This document shows positions 18,324-26,589 of a stretch of DNA of 55,289 nucleotides, in pieces. Each line of letters opens with the position of its first letter. The stretch's first letter is position 1. Source of the DNA: SZAS-103 sp964449135 (GTDB taxonomy: Bacteria; Pseudomonadota; Gammaproteobacteria; Xanthomonadales; Xanthomonadaceae); assembly GCA_964449135.1 (NCBI GenBank), contig CAYUXZ010000017.1:1-55289 (forward strand). The letters run 5' to 3'. Below the pieces are notes generated by a model, which ran no database searches, was not told the origin of the DNA, and saw nothing but the letters and a program-made list of their open reading frames with translations. Made by a program: the position numbers and the translations under genes.

Positions 18324-18842
18324 GTGAACAAGCGAACAATGTTTCCCGTTCTGCTTGTGGCTATCTCGAGCATCGTCTCGACGCTCGTGCGAATCGGGTT
18401 CGAGCATAGGCAAGCGGTCGCGAAAGCGCCAATGGCTCCGCTCTGGAACACCACGACTGTTACGGATGCCGTTCACTACGATTGGCACAGAGGGGCCTGT
18501 TCGAACGGATCGCGCGCATTGCTCGGCCGCGACCAGGTTCACACGCTATTCGCAGGCTGGACTCTTGGAAAGGGTTGCAGGCTCCCACAGAAATCTGCGA
18601 TTCCTGATCGCGCTGAATATCCGCGTGATCTCGCCGGGACTCACCGGACAGCCAGCTCGCTCGTGCTTGTACAGCTCAATGCGAACGGAACCATTGCATC
18701 TGCAAATGCGCTCTGCGCAACCGATCAAGGTGCCGCGACCGCCGCCGTGGATACCGCAAGAGTGATCCGATTCACGCCGGCATCCTGTGACAACAAGCCA
18801 GTCCGCGTCGCCTTCCTAGTCCCCTTCACTTATCACAGCTGA
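18324..18842 (+). CDS. Small anchored protein with TonB-C-like domain
   Basis: 172 residues from a GTG 9 bases after glyA. The N-terminus (MFPVLLVAISSIVSTLVRIG) is a signal peptide or membrane anchor. The last 60 residues (SLVLVQLNANGTIASANALC, then RVIRFTPASCDNKPVRVAFLVPF) follow the TonB C-terminal pattern: beta strand, variable turn, RFTPA-like helix end, final PF strand. No Pro-rich linker is present, so it is not a full TonB. Base composition is visibly less G+C-rich than its neighbours, hinting at recent acquisition or low expression. Function unknown. Confidence 0.6.
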   Translation: MNKRTMFPVLLVAISSIVSTLVRIGFEHRQAVAKAPMAPLWNTTTVTDAVHYDWHRGACSNGSRALLGRDQVHTLFAGWTLGKGCRLPQKSAIPDRAEYPRDLAGTHRTASSLVLVQLNANGTIASANALCATDQGAATAAVDTARVIRFTPASCDNKPVRVAFLVPFTYHS

Positions 18843-18851
18843 ACTGCTTCG

Positions 18852-19379
18852 ATGCACTGCCCGTTCTGCCAGCACGAAGACACCCGCGTGATCGACTCGC
18901 GGTTGACCGAGGACGGCAGCACCGTGCGGCGGCGGCGCGAGTGCCCGGCCTGCAACGAGCGGTTCAATACCTACGAGAACGCCGAGATCAAGCTCCCGAC
19001 GATCGTGAAGAACGACGACCGGCGCGAGGCCTTCGATGAGGCGAAGCTGCGGGTGAGCTTCGAGCGCGCGCTGCAAAAGCGCCCGGTTTCGCCCGAACAG
19101 ATCGACATCGCGGTGCGCCACGTGATCCACGCGCTGCGCATGAGCGGCGAGCGTGAGATCGCCTCGCGACGCATCGGCGAGTTCGTGATGAACGAACTCA
19201 AGCCGCTGGACCAGGTCGGCTACGTGCGCTTCGCGTCGGTGTACCGTCGCTTCGAGGACGTGCACGCATTCCGGCTGGAGATCGAACGCCTCGAACGCGA
19301 CCTGCCGCAGCTCGAAGGCCTGCAACTGCCGCTGCTCGACGAACCGGAGCCCGAGAAGCCGCTCAAGGCGAAGCGTTGA
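18852..19379 (+). CDS. nrdR: Transcriptional repressor NrdR
   Basis: 175 residues. An N-terminal zinc ribbon (CPFC...CPAC within the first 34 residues) with VIDSRLTEDG and RRRRECPACNERFNTYE is followed by an ATP-cone domain (about 49-140). NrdR senses ATP/dATP and represses ribonucleotide reductase genes by binding NrdR boxes. It is slightly longer than the usual 150-170 residues through a C-terminal Glu/Leu-rich tail. Its TGA shares a base with the ribD ATG, the usual nrdR-ribD link. Confidence 0.96.
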   Translation: MHCPFCQHEDTRVIDSRLTEDGSTVRRRRECPACNERFNTYENAEIKLPTIVKNDDRREAFDEAKLRVSFERALQKRPVSPEQIDIAVRHVIHALRMSGEREIASRRIGEFVMNELKPLDQVGYVRFASVYRRFEDVHAFRLEIERLERDLPQLEGLQLPLLDEPEPEKPLKAKR

Positions 19380-20485
19380 TGTCCGCTGCGCCGGTTCCGG
19401 TTTTCTCCGCGAACGACCATGCGTTGATGGCGCGCGCCTTGCGCCTGGCCGAGCGCGGCGCGTACACGACCAAACCCAACCCGATGGTCGGCTGCGTGCT
19501 CGCGCATGGCAGCGAAGTGGTCGGCGAAGGATTCCACGAACGCGCGGGCGAGCCGCACGCCGAAGTCTACGCATTGCGGCACGCGGGCGATCGCGCCCGT
19601 GGCGCGACCGCGTACGTGACACTGGAGCCTTGTGCGCACGAAGGTCGTACGCCGCCGTGTGCACCGCAACTTGTCGAAGCCGGTGTAGCGCGCGTGGTGG
19701 CGGCGTCCGGCGATCCGTTCCCAAAGGTCGCCGGCGAAGGTCTCGCGACATTGCGCGCGGCAGGCATCGTGGTCCAAACCGGATTGATGGAGGCGCAGGC
19801 GCGCGCACTCAATCGCGGGTTCTTCTCGCGCATCGAGCGCGGCCGGCCGTGGCTGCGCGTGAAGCTCGCGATGAGCCTGGACGGCGACACCGCGCTCGCA
19901 AGCGGCGAGTCGCGCTGGATCAGTTCGGAAGCCGCGCGCGCGGACGTGCACCGTTGGCGCGCGCGTTCGGGCGCGCTGCTCACCGGCAGCGCGACGATGC
20001 TCAACGACGATCCGCAGCTCACCGTGCGCATGGACGACGACGCGCCGTTCGTACCGCCGCTTCGCGTGGTGCTCGATCCGGGCCTGGCGATCCCCGAGGA
20101 ATCGCGCGTGCTCGACGATGCCGCGCCGACCCTGCTGCTGCACGCACCCGAGGCGCGTATTCCGAAATACCTGCGCGAACGCGATCGCGTCGCCGTGCCC
20201 GCGCAGAACGGCATGCTCGATCTGCCGACGGTGCTGCGCGTGCTCGCCGAGCGCGGCGTCAACGAAGTGCAGACCGAAGCCGGTGCGACGCTCTGCGGGG
20301 CGTTGCTGCGGGCCGGGCTCGTGGACGAACTGCTGATTTACGTCGTACCGACCGTGCTCGGCGCGCGCGGCAAGCCCCTGTTCGGCGGCTGGGACGCGGC
20401 GACGATGGCCGATCGCCTCGATCTGCGCTTGATCGAAACGCGCGCGGTCGGCCCGGATTTACGACTGATACTGGGACCGAAATGA
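19379..20485 (+). CDS. ribD: Riboflavin biosynthesis deaminase/reductase RibD
   Basis: 368 residues, bifunctional. The N-terminal cytidine-deaminase-like domain (about 1-145) has the zinc motifs PHAEVYALR and EPCAHEGRTPPCA; the C-terminal reductase domain (about 150-366) has LRVKLAMSLDG and VNEVQTEAGATLCGALL. It performs the deamination and reduction steps after GTP ring opening. ATG overlaps the nrdR stop by one base; the stop overlaps the next start. No FMN riboswitch precedes the rib genes here. Confidence 0.95.
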   Translation: MSAAPVPVFSANDHALMARALRLAERGAYTTKPNPMVGCVLAHGSEVVGEGFHERAGEPHAEVYALRHAGDRARGATAYVTLEPCAHEGRTPPCAPQLVEAGVARVVAASGDPFPKVAGEGLATLRAAGIVVQTGLMEAQARALNRGFFSRIERGRPWLRVKLAMSLDGDTALASGESRWISSEAARADVHRWRARSGALLTGSATMLNDDPQLTVRMDDDAPFVPPLRVVLDPGLAIPEESRVLDDAAPTLLLHAPEARIPKYLRERDRVAVPAQNGMLDLPTVLRVLAERGVNEVQTEAGATLCGALLRAGLVDELLIYVVPTVLGARGKPLFGGWDAATMADRLDLRLIETRAVGPDLRLILGPK

Positions 20486-21090
20486 TGTTCACCGGATTGA
20501 TCCAGGACGTCGGCCGCATCGCCGCGCGCGAATCGCACGGCGGTGATCTGCGCCTGCACGTCTCGGTCGGAGCGATGCCGATGCACGATGTGTTCGCCGG
20601 CGAAAGCGTCGCGGTATCGGGCGTGTGCCTGACGGTGGTCGAATACGACGCGCAGGGATTCTCTGCGGATGTGTCGAACGAGACGCTCGCGCGCACCACG
20701 CTCGGCGCACTCGAGGCCGGCGCGATGGTGAATCTCGAGCGCGCGATGCTGGCTATCGATCGTCTCGGCGGGCATCTGGTCGCGGGGCACGTCGATGGCG
20801 TCGGTGAAGTGCTTTCGATCGCCGGGGATGCGCGCGCGCAGCGCTGGCGTTTCCGCGCGCCGCGCGAGCTGCTGCGCTACGTCGCTGTGAAGGGCTCGAT
20901 CTGCGTGGATGGCGTCAGCCTGACTGTCAATGCGGTGGACGGGGAAGGATTCGAGGTCGCGCTGATCCCGCATACGCTGGCGAACACCGCGTTTGCGCAG
21001 ACCAATGTCGGTGGAAAAGTGAACCTTGAGGTTGACTTGGTCGCGCGCTATGTCGAACGCTTGCTGGCCGCACGCGAGGTGTCGCCATGA
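20485..21090 (+). CDS. ribE: Riboflavin synthase alpha subunit
   Basis: 201 residues, called ribC or ribE depending on the species. Two lumazine-binding repeats: MFTGLIQDVGRI...GVCLTVV and the second starting near LVAGHVDGVGEV with DGVSLTVNAV. Catalyses dismutation of lumazine to riboflavin, the final step. ATG 20485 gives the canonical MFTGL; ATG 20482 adds one Met. Overlaps ribD by one base and ribB by four. Confidence 0.95.
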   Translation: MFTGLIQDVGRIAARESHGGDLRLHVSVGAMPMHDVFAGESVAVSGVCLTVVEYDAQGFSADVSNETLARTTLGALEAGAMVNLERAMLAIDRLGGHLVAGHVDGVGEVLSIAGDARAQRWRFRAPRELLRYVAVKGSICVDGVSLTVNAVDGEGFEVALIPHTLANTAFAQTNVGGKVNLEVDLVARYVERLLAAREVSP

Positions 21091-22190
21091 GCTTCGCGAC
21101 GATTCCCGAACTGCTCGAGGACATCGCCGCCGGCCGCATGGTGGTGATCGTCGACGACGAGGACCGCGAGAACGAGGGCGACCTGATCATGGCCGCCGAG
21201 CTCGTGCGGCCGGGCGATGTGAACTTCATGGTCACGCATGCACGCGGTCTGGTGTGCCTGGCGCTCACGCGCGAACGCTGTCGCCAGCTCGCGCTGCCGC
21301 CGATGGTCAGCGCGAACACCTCGCAGCACCACACCAACTTCACCGTGTCGATCGAAGCGGCGGAGGGCGTGACCACGGGCATCTCGGCTTACGACCGCGC
21401 GCACACGATCCGCACCGCGGTCGCGCCCGACGCGCGGCCGCACGATCTGGTGCAGCCCGGCCACATCTTCCCGTTGATGGCGCAGCCCGGCGGCGTGCTC
21501 AGCCGCGCAGGGCACACCGAAGCAGCCTCCGATCTCGCACGGCTCGCGGGGCTGGAACCGGCCGGCGTTCTCGTCGAGATTCTCAACGCCGACGGTTCGA
21601 TGGCGCGGCGTCCGCAGCTCGAGGCCTTCGCACGCGAGCACGGACTGAAGATGGGTTCGATCGAAGCGCTGATCCGCCACCGCCTCGCGACCGAACACAC
21701 GATCGAACGCGTGGACGAGCGCGAGATCGCGACGCCGTTCGGCGCGTTCACGCTGGTGTCGTATCGCGACCGCCTCAGCCACGCGCTGCATTTCGCGCTG
21801 GTGCGCGGAACGGCCAGCGCGGACGCAGCGACGTTGGTGCGCGTGCACGTCGGCAATCCGCTCGCCGACATGCTGCACTGGCAGCGCGCGGATTTCGGAA
21901 TTCCCGTGGCCGACGCGCTGCGCGCGATCGCGGAGGCGGGCAGCGGCGTGCTGGTCGCGCTGTCGGAAACCGTCGCGCCCGACGCGCTGCTCGAACGCCT
22001 GCGGCAGTCGCCGTCGCGCGAGCCGCCGCCGGCCGTGAACGAGTGGAGGTACAACGGAACCGGCGCGCAGATCCTCGCCGACCTCGGCCTGCGCCGGTTG
22101 CGCGTGCTGGGCACGCCGCGCCGGCAGGTGGGCCTGGGCGGCTTCGGGCTGGAGATCGTCGAATACGTCGAATCGCCGCACAGCGGTTAA
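21087..22190 (+). CDS. ribB: DHBP synthase RibB fused to a degenerate GTP cyclohydrolase II-like domain (RibBX type)
   Basis: 367 residues. The N-terminal DHBP synthase domain (about 1-200) is complete, with the acidic DDEDRENEGDLIMAAE at residues 23-38 and THARGLVCLALT. The C-terminal part (about 205-360) is RibA-like but lacks the zinc cysteines and the SECLTGD/RCDCG signature; that place reads VRVHVGNPLADMLHWQ. It should make dihydroxybutanone phosphate but not open GTP. A proteobacterial RibB variant with a non-functional RibA domain (RibBX) is known. A separate active ribA is expected elsewhere in the genome. Confidence 0.92.
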   Translation: MSFATIPELLEDIAAGRMVVIVDDEDRENEGDLIMAAELVRPGDVNFMVTHARGLVCLALTRERCRQLALPPMVSANTSQHHTNFTVSIEAAEGVTTGISAYDRAHTIRTAVAPDARPHDLVQPGHIFPLMAQPGGVLSRAGHTEAASDLARLAGLEPAGVLVEILNADGSMARRPQLEAFAREHGLKMGSIEALIRHRLATEHTIERVDEREIATPFGAFTLVSYRDRLSHALHFALVRGTASADAATLVRVHVGNPLADMLHWQRADFGIPVADALRAIAEAGSGVLVALSETVAPDALLERLRQSPSREPPPAVNEWRYNGTGAQILADLGLRRLRVLGTPRRQVGLGGFGLEIVEYVESPHSG

Positions 22191-22193
22191 ACT
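22188..22193 (+). promoter_or_regulatory. -10-like hexamer before ribH
   Basis: TAAACT overlaps the ribB stop codon and lies 24 bases before the ribH ATG. It could give ribH-nusB-thiL-pgpA an internal promoter; no strong -35 was seen. Confidence 0.25.
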
Positions 22194-22217
22194 GCGCCAC
22201 CGGAACCGGACGCATCC

Positions 22218-22685
22218 ATGACCCATATCGAAGGCGATCTGAACGCCGCCGCAGGCGCGCGCTTCGCCATCCTCGCCAGCCGCTGGAACCCGCGCATCGT
22301 CGATGCGCTGGTCGACGGCGCGCGACGTGCGTTCGCCGCGAACGGCGTCGCGCCTGACGCGCTCGACGTGCTGCGCGTGCCCGGCGCCTGGGAATTGCCG
22401 CAGGCCGCGGCGCGCATCACGCGGGGGAATCGCTACGCGGCGGTCGTCGCGCTCGGGTGCGTGGTCAAGGGCGATACGCGGCATTACGAGCACGTCTCCG
22501 ACGAATGCGCGCGCGGATTGATGCGCGTCGCGCTGGATTCGGGCGTGCCGGTCGCGAACGGCGTGCTCGCCGTAGAACGCCACGAGGATGCGCTCGCGCG
22601 CGCCGGCGGCAGCCACGGCAACAAGGGCGAGGAGGCCGCGCTGGTCGCGATCGAGATGAGTCATTTGTTCGGAAAGCTTCCATGA
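22218..22685 (+). CDS. ribH: 6,7-dimethyl-8-ribityllumazine synthase
   Basis: 155 residues; condenses dihydroxybutanone phosphate with the pyrimidine to give lumazine. Motifs: FAILASRWNPRIVDALVDGA, VPGAWELPQAAAR and the catalytic-loop region KGDTRHYEHVSDE with its His; the C-terminus has NKGEEAALVAIEM. The ATG is 27 bases after ribB; the stop overlaps nusB (ATGA). Confidence 0.96.
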   Translation: MTHIEGDLNAAAGARFAILASRWNPRIVDALVDGARRAFAANGVAPDALDVLRVPGAWELPQAAARITRGNRYAAVVALGCVVKGDTRHYEHVSDECARGLMRVALDSGVPVANGVLAVERHEDALARAGGSHGNKGEEAALVAIEMSHLFGKLP

Positions 22686-23143
22686 GCCGCGCGCGACCCG
22701 ACGGCATCGATCCTGCCGCGCGTTCGCGTGCGCGCCGCCGCGCGCTGCAGGCGCTCTACGCCTGGCAGATGACGCAGTCGCCGATCGCGAAGGTGATCGC
22801 CGAGTTCCAGCACGAGCAGGACATGGAAGTCGCCGATCTCGAATACTTCGAGGACCTGGTGCGTGGCGTCGAAAAGCATATCGGTGATCTCGACGCGAAA
22901 CTGGCCGCGTTCCTCGATCGCGGCATCGAAACCGTCGATCCGATTGAACGCGCGATCCTGCGCATCGCCGCCTACGAGCTGCTGTATCGCATCGACGTGC
23001 CGTACCGGGTTGTGCTCAACGAAGCCGTCGAATCGGCCAAGCGCTTTGGCGCCGACCAAGGCCACACCTACGTCAACGGCGTGCTCGACAAGGCCGCTGC
23101 GAGTTGGCGGGCCGCCGAGGCGGGCGCGTCGCGCACGCGTTGA
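22682..23143 (+). CDS. nusB: Transcription antitermination protein NusB
   Basis: 153 residues, all-helical RNA-binding factor that acts with NusE on boxA of rRNA operons. Typical segments are RSRARRRALQALYAWQ, PIERAILRIAAYELLY, VPYRVVLNEAVESAKRFG and YVNGVLDK. The start was chosen at the ATG overlapping the ribH stop; the upstream in-frame extension is a shadow of ribH. The ribH-nusB-thiL-pgpA order is widespread in gammaproteobacteria. Confidence 0.96.
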   Translation: MSRARPDGIDPAARSRARRRALQALYAWQMTQSPIAKVIAEFQHEQDMEVADLEYFEDLVRGVEKHIGDLDAKLAAFLDRGIETVDPIERAILRIAAYELLYRIDVPYRVVLNEAVESAKRFGADQGHTYVNGVLDKAAASWRAAEAGASRTR

Positions 23144-23147
23144 CGCG

Positions 23148-24122
23148 GTGGCCGCGACGAACAAAGAGTTCGATCTGATCGCACGCATCCGTTCGCGTGC
23201 CGGCACGCGCGACGACGTCATGCTCGGCATCGGCGACGACGCGGCGATCCTGCGCGTGCCCGTCGGGCACGATCTCGTCGTCAGCACCGACACGCTCAAT
23301 GCCGGAGTGCACTTCCCCGACGACACCGCGCCGTACGACATCGGCTGGAAGGCGCTCGCGGTGAATCTCTCCGATCTCGCCGCGATGGGCGCCGAACCGG
23401 CGTGGTGCACGCTCAATCTCGCGTTGCCGCAGTCGGATGGCGCATGGCTGGACGTGTTCCTCGATGGTTTCCTCGCGCTCGCGACCGAGCATTGCGTGGC
23501 GCTCGTCGGTGGCGATACCACGCGTGGTCCCTTGTCGATGACGATCACCGTGCATGGTTTCGTGCGACCCGATGCGGCGTTGCGGCGCGACCGCGCGAAA
23601 CCCGGCGACGATATCTGGATCAGCGGCACGCTCGGCGACGCGGCGGGGGCATTGCGACAATGGCGCGACGGTTTGCCGATGGATTCGCAGTTGCGCGAAC
23701 GGCTGGATCGTCCGACGCCGCGGGTCGGGCTGGGCCTTGCCCTGCGCGGGATCGCGAGCGCCTGCATCGATGTCTCCGACGGATTGCTGGCCGACCTCGG
23801 CCATGTCCTCGACGCCAGTGGTTTCGGCGCGCAGATCGAACCGGCGACGCTGCCGACATCCGACGCTCTCGCGGATGCATTCGATCCGTCGGCACGGCGC
23901 GAGCTGCAACTCGGCGGCGGCGACGACTATGAACTGTGTTTCACCGCATCGCCGACATCGGCGAAGGACGTGTTGGCTGCGGCCATCGCAGCCGGCGTCA
24001 CCGCGACGCGAATTGGTCGCGTCGAAACGCAATCCGGCCTGCGTCTGCGCGAAGCCGACGGCAGCATGCACGCTCCCGAACCCGCGGGCTACGAGCATTT
24101 CCGTGCAGGAGGCGATGCATGA
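23148..24122 (+). CDS. thiL: Thiamine-monophosphate kinase
   Basis: 324 residues; phosphorylates thiamine monophosphate to the cofactor thiamine diphosphate. Motifs: EFDLIARIRSR, GIGDDAAILR, ALAVNLSDLAAMGAEP, GGDTTRGP and CIDVSDGLLADLGH. The GTG at 23148, four bases after the nusB stop, is the only reasonable start; no clear ribosome site precedes it, so coupling to nusB is likely. Overlaps pgpA by four bases. Confidence 0.94.
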   Translation: MAATNKEFDLIARIRSRAGTRDDVMLGIGDDAAILRVPVGHDLVVSTDTLNAGVHFPDDTAPYDIGWKALAVNLSDLAAMGAEPAWCTLNLALPQSDGAWLDVFLDGFLALATEHCVALVGGDTTRGPLSMTITVHGFVRPDAALRRDRAKPGDDIWISGTLGDAAGALRQWRDGLPMDSQLRERLDRPTPRVGLGLALRGIASACIDVSDGLLADLGHVLDASGFGAQIEPATLPTSDALADAFDPSARRELQLGGGDDYELCFTASPTSAKDVLAAAIAAGVTATRIGRVETQSGLRLREADGSMHAPEPAGYEHFRAGGDA

Positions 24123-24613
24123 ACCGCCCGCAGTCCCTCTCCGCATCGGTCTTGCTGCGCCATCCGTTCGGTTGGATCGCGAGCGGATTCGGCAGCGGAC
24201 TCTCGCCGGTCGCGCCTGGCACTGCGGGCAGCCTTGCCGCGCTGCTGCCGTGGTGGCTCTGGATGCGCGCGTTGCCGACGGCGTACTACGCCGCAGTGGT
24301 CATCGTCGCGTTCGTCATCGGCGTCCGGGCGTCGCAGTGGGTCGTGAAGCGCAGCGGCATCAGCGACCCGCAGGTCGTGGTCTGGGACGAATTCGTCGGC
24401 GTCTGGATCGCGCTGATCGCAGCGCCGGCTGGCTGGATCTGGATGCTCGCGGGCTTCGCGCTGTTCCGGCTGTTCGACATCTGGAAACCCTGGCCCGTGC
24501 GCTGGGCCGATCGCCGCGTGCACGGTGGGCTCGGCGTGATGCTCGACGACGTCATCGCCGGCGTCTACGCGCTGATTGCGATGCAGTCAGCGGCGTTTGT
24601 TCTGCACCGCTGA
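24119..24613 (+). CDS. pgpA: Phosphatidylglycerophosphatase A
   Basis: 164 residues, inner-membrane enzyme that dephosphorylates phosphatidylglycerol phosphate. The family motifs SGLSPVAPGTAGSLAALLP, VVWDEFVGVWIAL, FRLFDIWKPWP and GLGVMLDDVIAGVYALI are all present, with about four membrane segments. ATG overlaps the thiL stop. Its last 27 bases overlap the convergent UDG-family gene. Confidence 0.95.
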   Translation: MNRPQSLSASVLLRHPFGWIASGFGSGLSPVAPGTAGSLAALLPWWLWMRALPTAYYAAVVIVAFVIGVRASQWVVKRSGISDPQVVVWDEFVGVWIALIAAPAGWIWMLAGFALFRLFDIWKPWPVRWADRRVHGGLGVMLDDVIAGVYALIAMQSAAFVLHR

Positions 24614-25195
24614 ATCGTCCGCGAACGCCTGCGCGACGCGTTTGCGCAGCAACGGCAGGATCTTCGCCTCGAACCAGGGATTGCGCTTGAGCCAGAGCTG
24701 GTTGCGCGGGCTCGGATGCGGCAAGGGAAAGTAGCGCGGCAGGTAGCGTTTTACGTCGCGCACGGTGTCGGTGAGCGATTCGCGGCGCAGATCGCCGAGG
24801 TAGGCCTCCTGCGCGTAACGGCCGATCAGCAGGACCAGCCGCACGCGCGTCAGCAGCGGTAGGATTTTCGGATGCCACATCGGCGCGCATTCCGGGCGCG
24901 GAGGCATGTCGCCGCCCTTGCCCTTGCCCGGATAGCAGAAGCCCATCGGCACGATCGCGACGCGGTTCTCGTCGTAGAACGCGTCGCGATCCATCGCCAG
25001 CCACTCGCGCAGGCGATCGCCGCTGGCGTCGTTCCACGGGATGCCGCTCGCGTGCACCCTGGTGCCGGGTGCCTGGCCGACGATCAGCAATTGCGCGTCT
25101 GCTCCCGCGCGCAGCACGGGTCTGGCGCCGAGCGGAAGATGCGGCTCGCAGAGTCTGCAGGCGCGGACCTTCTTCAGCAGCGCCTCGAGTTTCAC
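24587..25195 (-). CDS. Uracil-DNA glycosylase superfamily protein
   Basis: 202 residues. N-terminal CRLC cysteine pair, motif 1 as LLIVGQAPGTRVHASGIPWN followed by DASGDRLREWL, then GFCYPGKGKGGDMPPRPECAP, LLIGRYAQEAYL, and motif 2 as PLPHPSPRN. This is the UDG fold, but the motifs differ from classical Ung. The Cys pattern is incomplete compared with Fe-S family 4 enzymes unless the Cys residues in FCYPG and PECAP complete it. GTG start overlaps the upstream oxidase stop (GTGA). Activity on uracil in DNA is likely by family but unproven. Confidence 0.8.
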   Translation of the reverse strand: MKLEALLKKVRACRLCEPHLPLGARPVLRAGADAQLLIVGQAPGTRVHASGIPWNDASGDRLREWLAMDRDAFYDENRVAIVPMGFCYPGKGKGGDMPPRPECAPMWHPKILPLLTRVRLVLLIGRYAQEAYLGDLRRESLTDTVRDVKRYLPRYFPLPHPSPRNQLWLKRNPWFEAKILPLLRKRVAQAFADDSAVQNKRR

Positions 25196-26571
25196 GGCAG
25201 CAGCTTGCCGGGGTTGAGCAGGCCGTCGGGATCGAATTGCGCCTTGATCGCGCGCATCAACGCGAGCGTCGCCGGCGGCAGCGCCTTGGCCATGAAGTCG
25301 CGCTTGGCGATGCCGATGCCGTGCTCGCCCGAGAGTTGGCCGTCGAGCGCGAGCACGGCGTCGAACAGCGCGTGCATGCCGCGCTGCGCGCGTGCGGACT
25401 GATCCGCATCCGCCGGGTCGTAGAGAATGTTCACGTGCAGGTTGCCGTTGCCGGCGTGGCCGAAGCTCAATACCGGCAGCGCGATGGCCTGCGCGATCTC
25501 GCCGACGCGCGCGACCAGCGCGGGAATCGCGGAGACCGGCACCACCACGTCCTCGTTGATCTTGCCCGGCGCGAGCGTGCGCAGCGCGGGCGACAGGGCC
25601 TTGCGCGCGGACCACAGCGCTTCGCGCGCCGCCTCGTCCGGCGCGACGTCGAGCGCGATCAGTCCATCGCCCTGCGCCGCGCGCGACAACGCGGCGACCG
25701 CGAAGTCGAGCTGCGTTGCGGCGCCATCCGCTTCGATCATGAGCAGTGCGCCCGCATCGGGGATATCCGCGCCGCCGACGTCGCGCGCGAGTTTCACGCA
25801 ACCGGCATCCATGAATTCGAGCATCGACGGCGCGACCGGCTGCGCCATCAGCCGCGCGACCGCGGCCGCGGCGGCATCGACGTCGCGGTAGAGCGCGCGC
25901 AGGCTGCGCCGCGCCTCCGGTTTCGGCACGAGCTTCAAGGTCGCCTCGACGATCAGGCCCAGCGTGCCTTCGGAGCCCACGAGGAAATGCGTGAGGTCGT
26001 AACCGCTCGCGCCCTTGGTGGTCGGTGCGCCGCAGCGGATCAGCTCGCCGCGGCCATCCACGAACGCCAGCGCGAGCACGTTGTCGCGACTCGCACCGTA
26101 CTTTACCGCGCGCGGCCCGCCGGCGTTGCAGGCGAGGTTTCCACCGACCGTGCACCAGGGCGCGCTGGTGGGATCGGGCGGCCAGAAGAATCCGTGCGCT
26201 GCGACTGCATCCTGCAATGCGCCGTTGAGTACGCCGGGCTCGACGACGGCGACGCGGTCAGCGGGACGGATCGCAAGGATGCGGTCCATGCGCTCGAAGC
26301 TCACGACCACGCCGCCTTCGACCGGCACCGACGCGCCGGTGGTGTTCGTGCCGCGTCCGCGCGCGACGATGGGAACGCGCGCTTCGCGACAGATGCGCAC
26401 GAGCTGCTGGACTTGTTCGACCGTCCTCGGCAGCGCGACCGCCTGCGGCATCGCCTGCATCCGCGAGTTGTCGTAGCCGTAGGTCAGGCATTCCGACACA
26501 TCGGTCAGCAGGCCGTCGCGGCCGAGCGCGTCACGCAATACCTCGAGTTGGGATGTGGAGAGCGTGCTCAC
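25192..26571 (-). CDS. FAD-linked oxidase (GlcD/D-lactate dehydrogenase family)
   Basis: 459 residues. An N-terminal FAD-binding domain of the PCMH type (VALPRTVEQVQQLVRICREA, then VARGRGTNTTGASVPVEGG and GGNLACNAGGPRAVKYG) is followed by a C-terminal cap domain ending in HAGNGNLHVN, SGEHGIGIAKR and DPDGLLNPGKLLP. Acts on a D-2-hydroxy acid such as D-lactate or glycolate; the exact substrate is not determined, and no glcE/glcF partners are adjacent. It follows yraN by 18 bases. Confidence 0.9.
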   Translation of the reverse strand: MSTLSTSQLEVLRDALGRDGLLTDVSECLTYGYDNSRMQAMPQAVALPRTVEQVQQLVRICREARVPIVARGRGTNTTGASVPVEGGVVVSFERMDRILAIRPADRVAVVEPGVLNGALQDAVAAHGFFWPPDPTSAPWCTVGGNLACNAGGPRAVKYGASRDNVLALAFVDGRGELIRCGAPTTKGASGYDLTHFLVGSEGTLGLIVEATLKLVPKPEARRSLRALYRDVDAAAAAVARLMAQPVAPSMLEFMDAGCVKLARDVGGADIPDAGALLMIEADGAATQLDFAVAALSRAAQGDGLIALDVAPDEAAREALWSARKALSPALRTLAPGKINEDVVVPVSAIPALVARVGEIAQAIALPVLSFGHAGNGNLHVNILYDPADADQSARAQRGMHALFDAVLALDGQLSGEHGIGIAKRDFMAKALPPATLALMRAIKAQFDPDGLLNPGKLLP

Positions 26572-26589
26572 GAGACGATGGTAACGCGC

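Noticed and set aside
19300..19400. FMN riboswitch before ribD
   Set aside because: ribD starts on the last base of nrdR and there is no leader; no RFN-element blocks were seen before any rib gene.
21087..22190. Bifunctional RibBA (active GTP cyclohydrolase II)
   Set aside because: The zinc cysteines and catalytic signature of RibA are missing, so only the DHBP synthase activity is supported.
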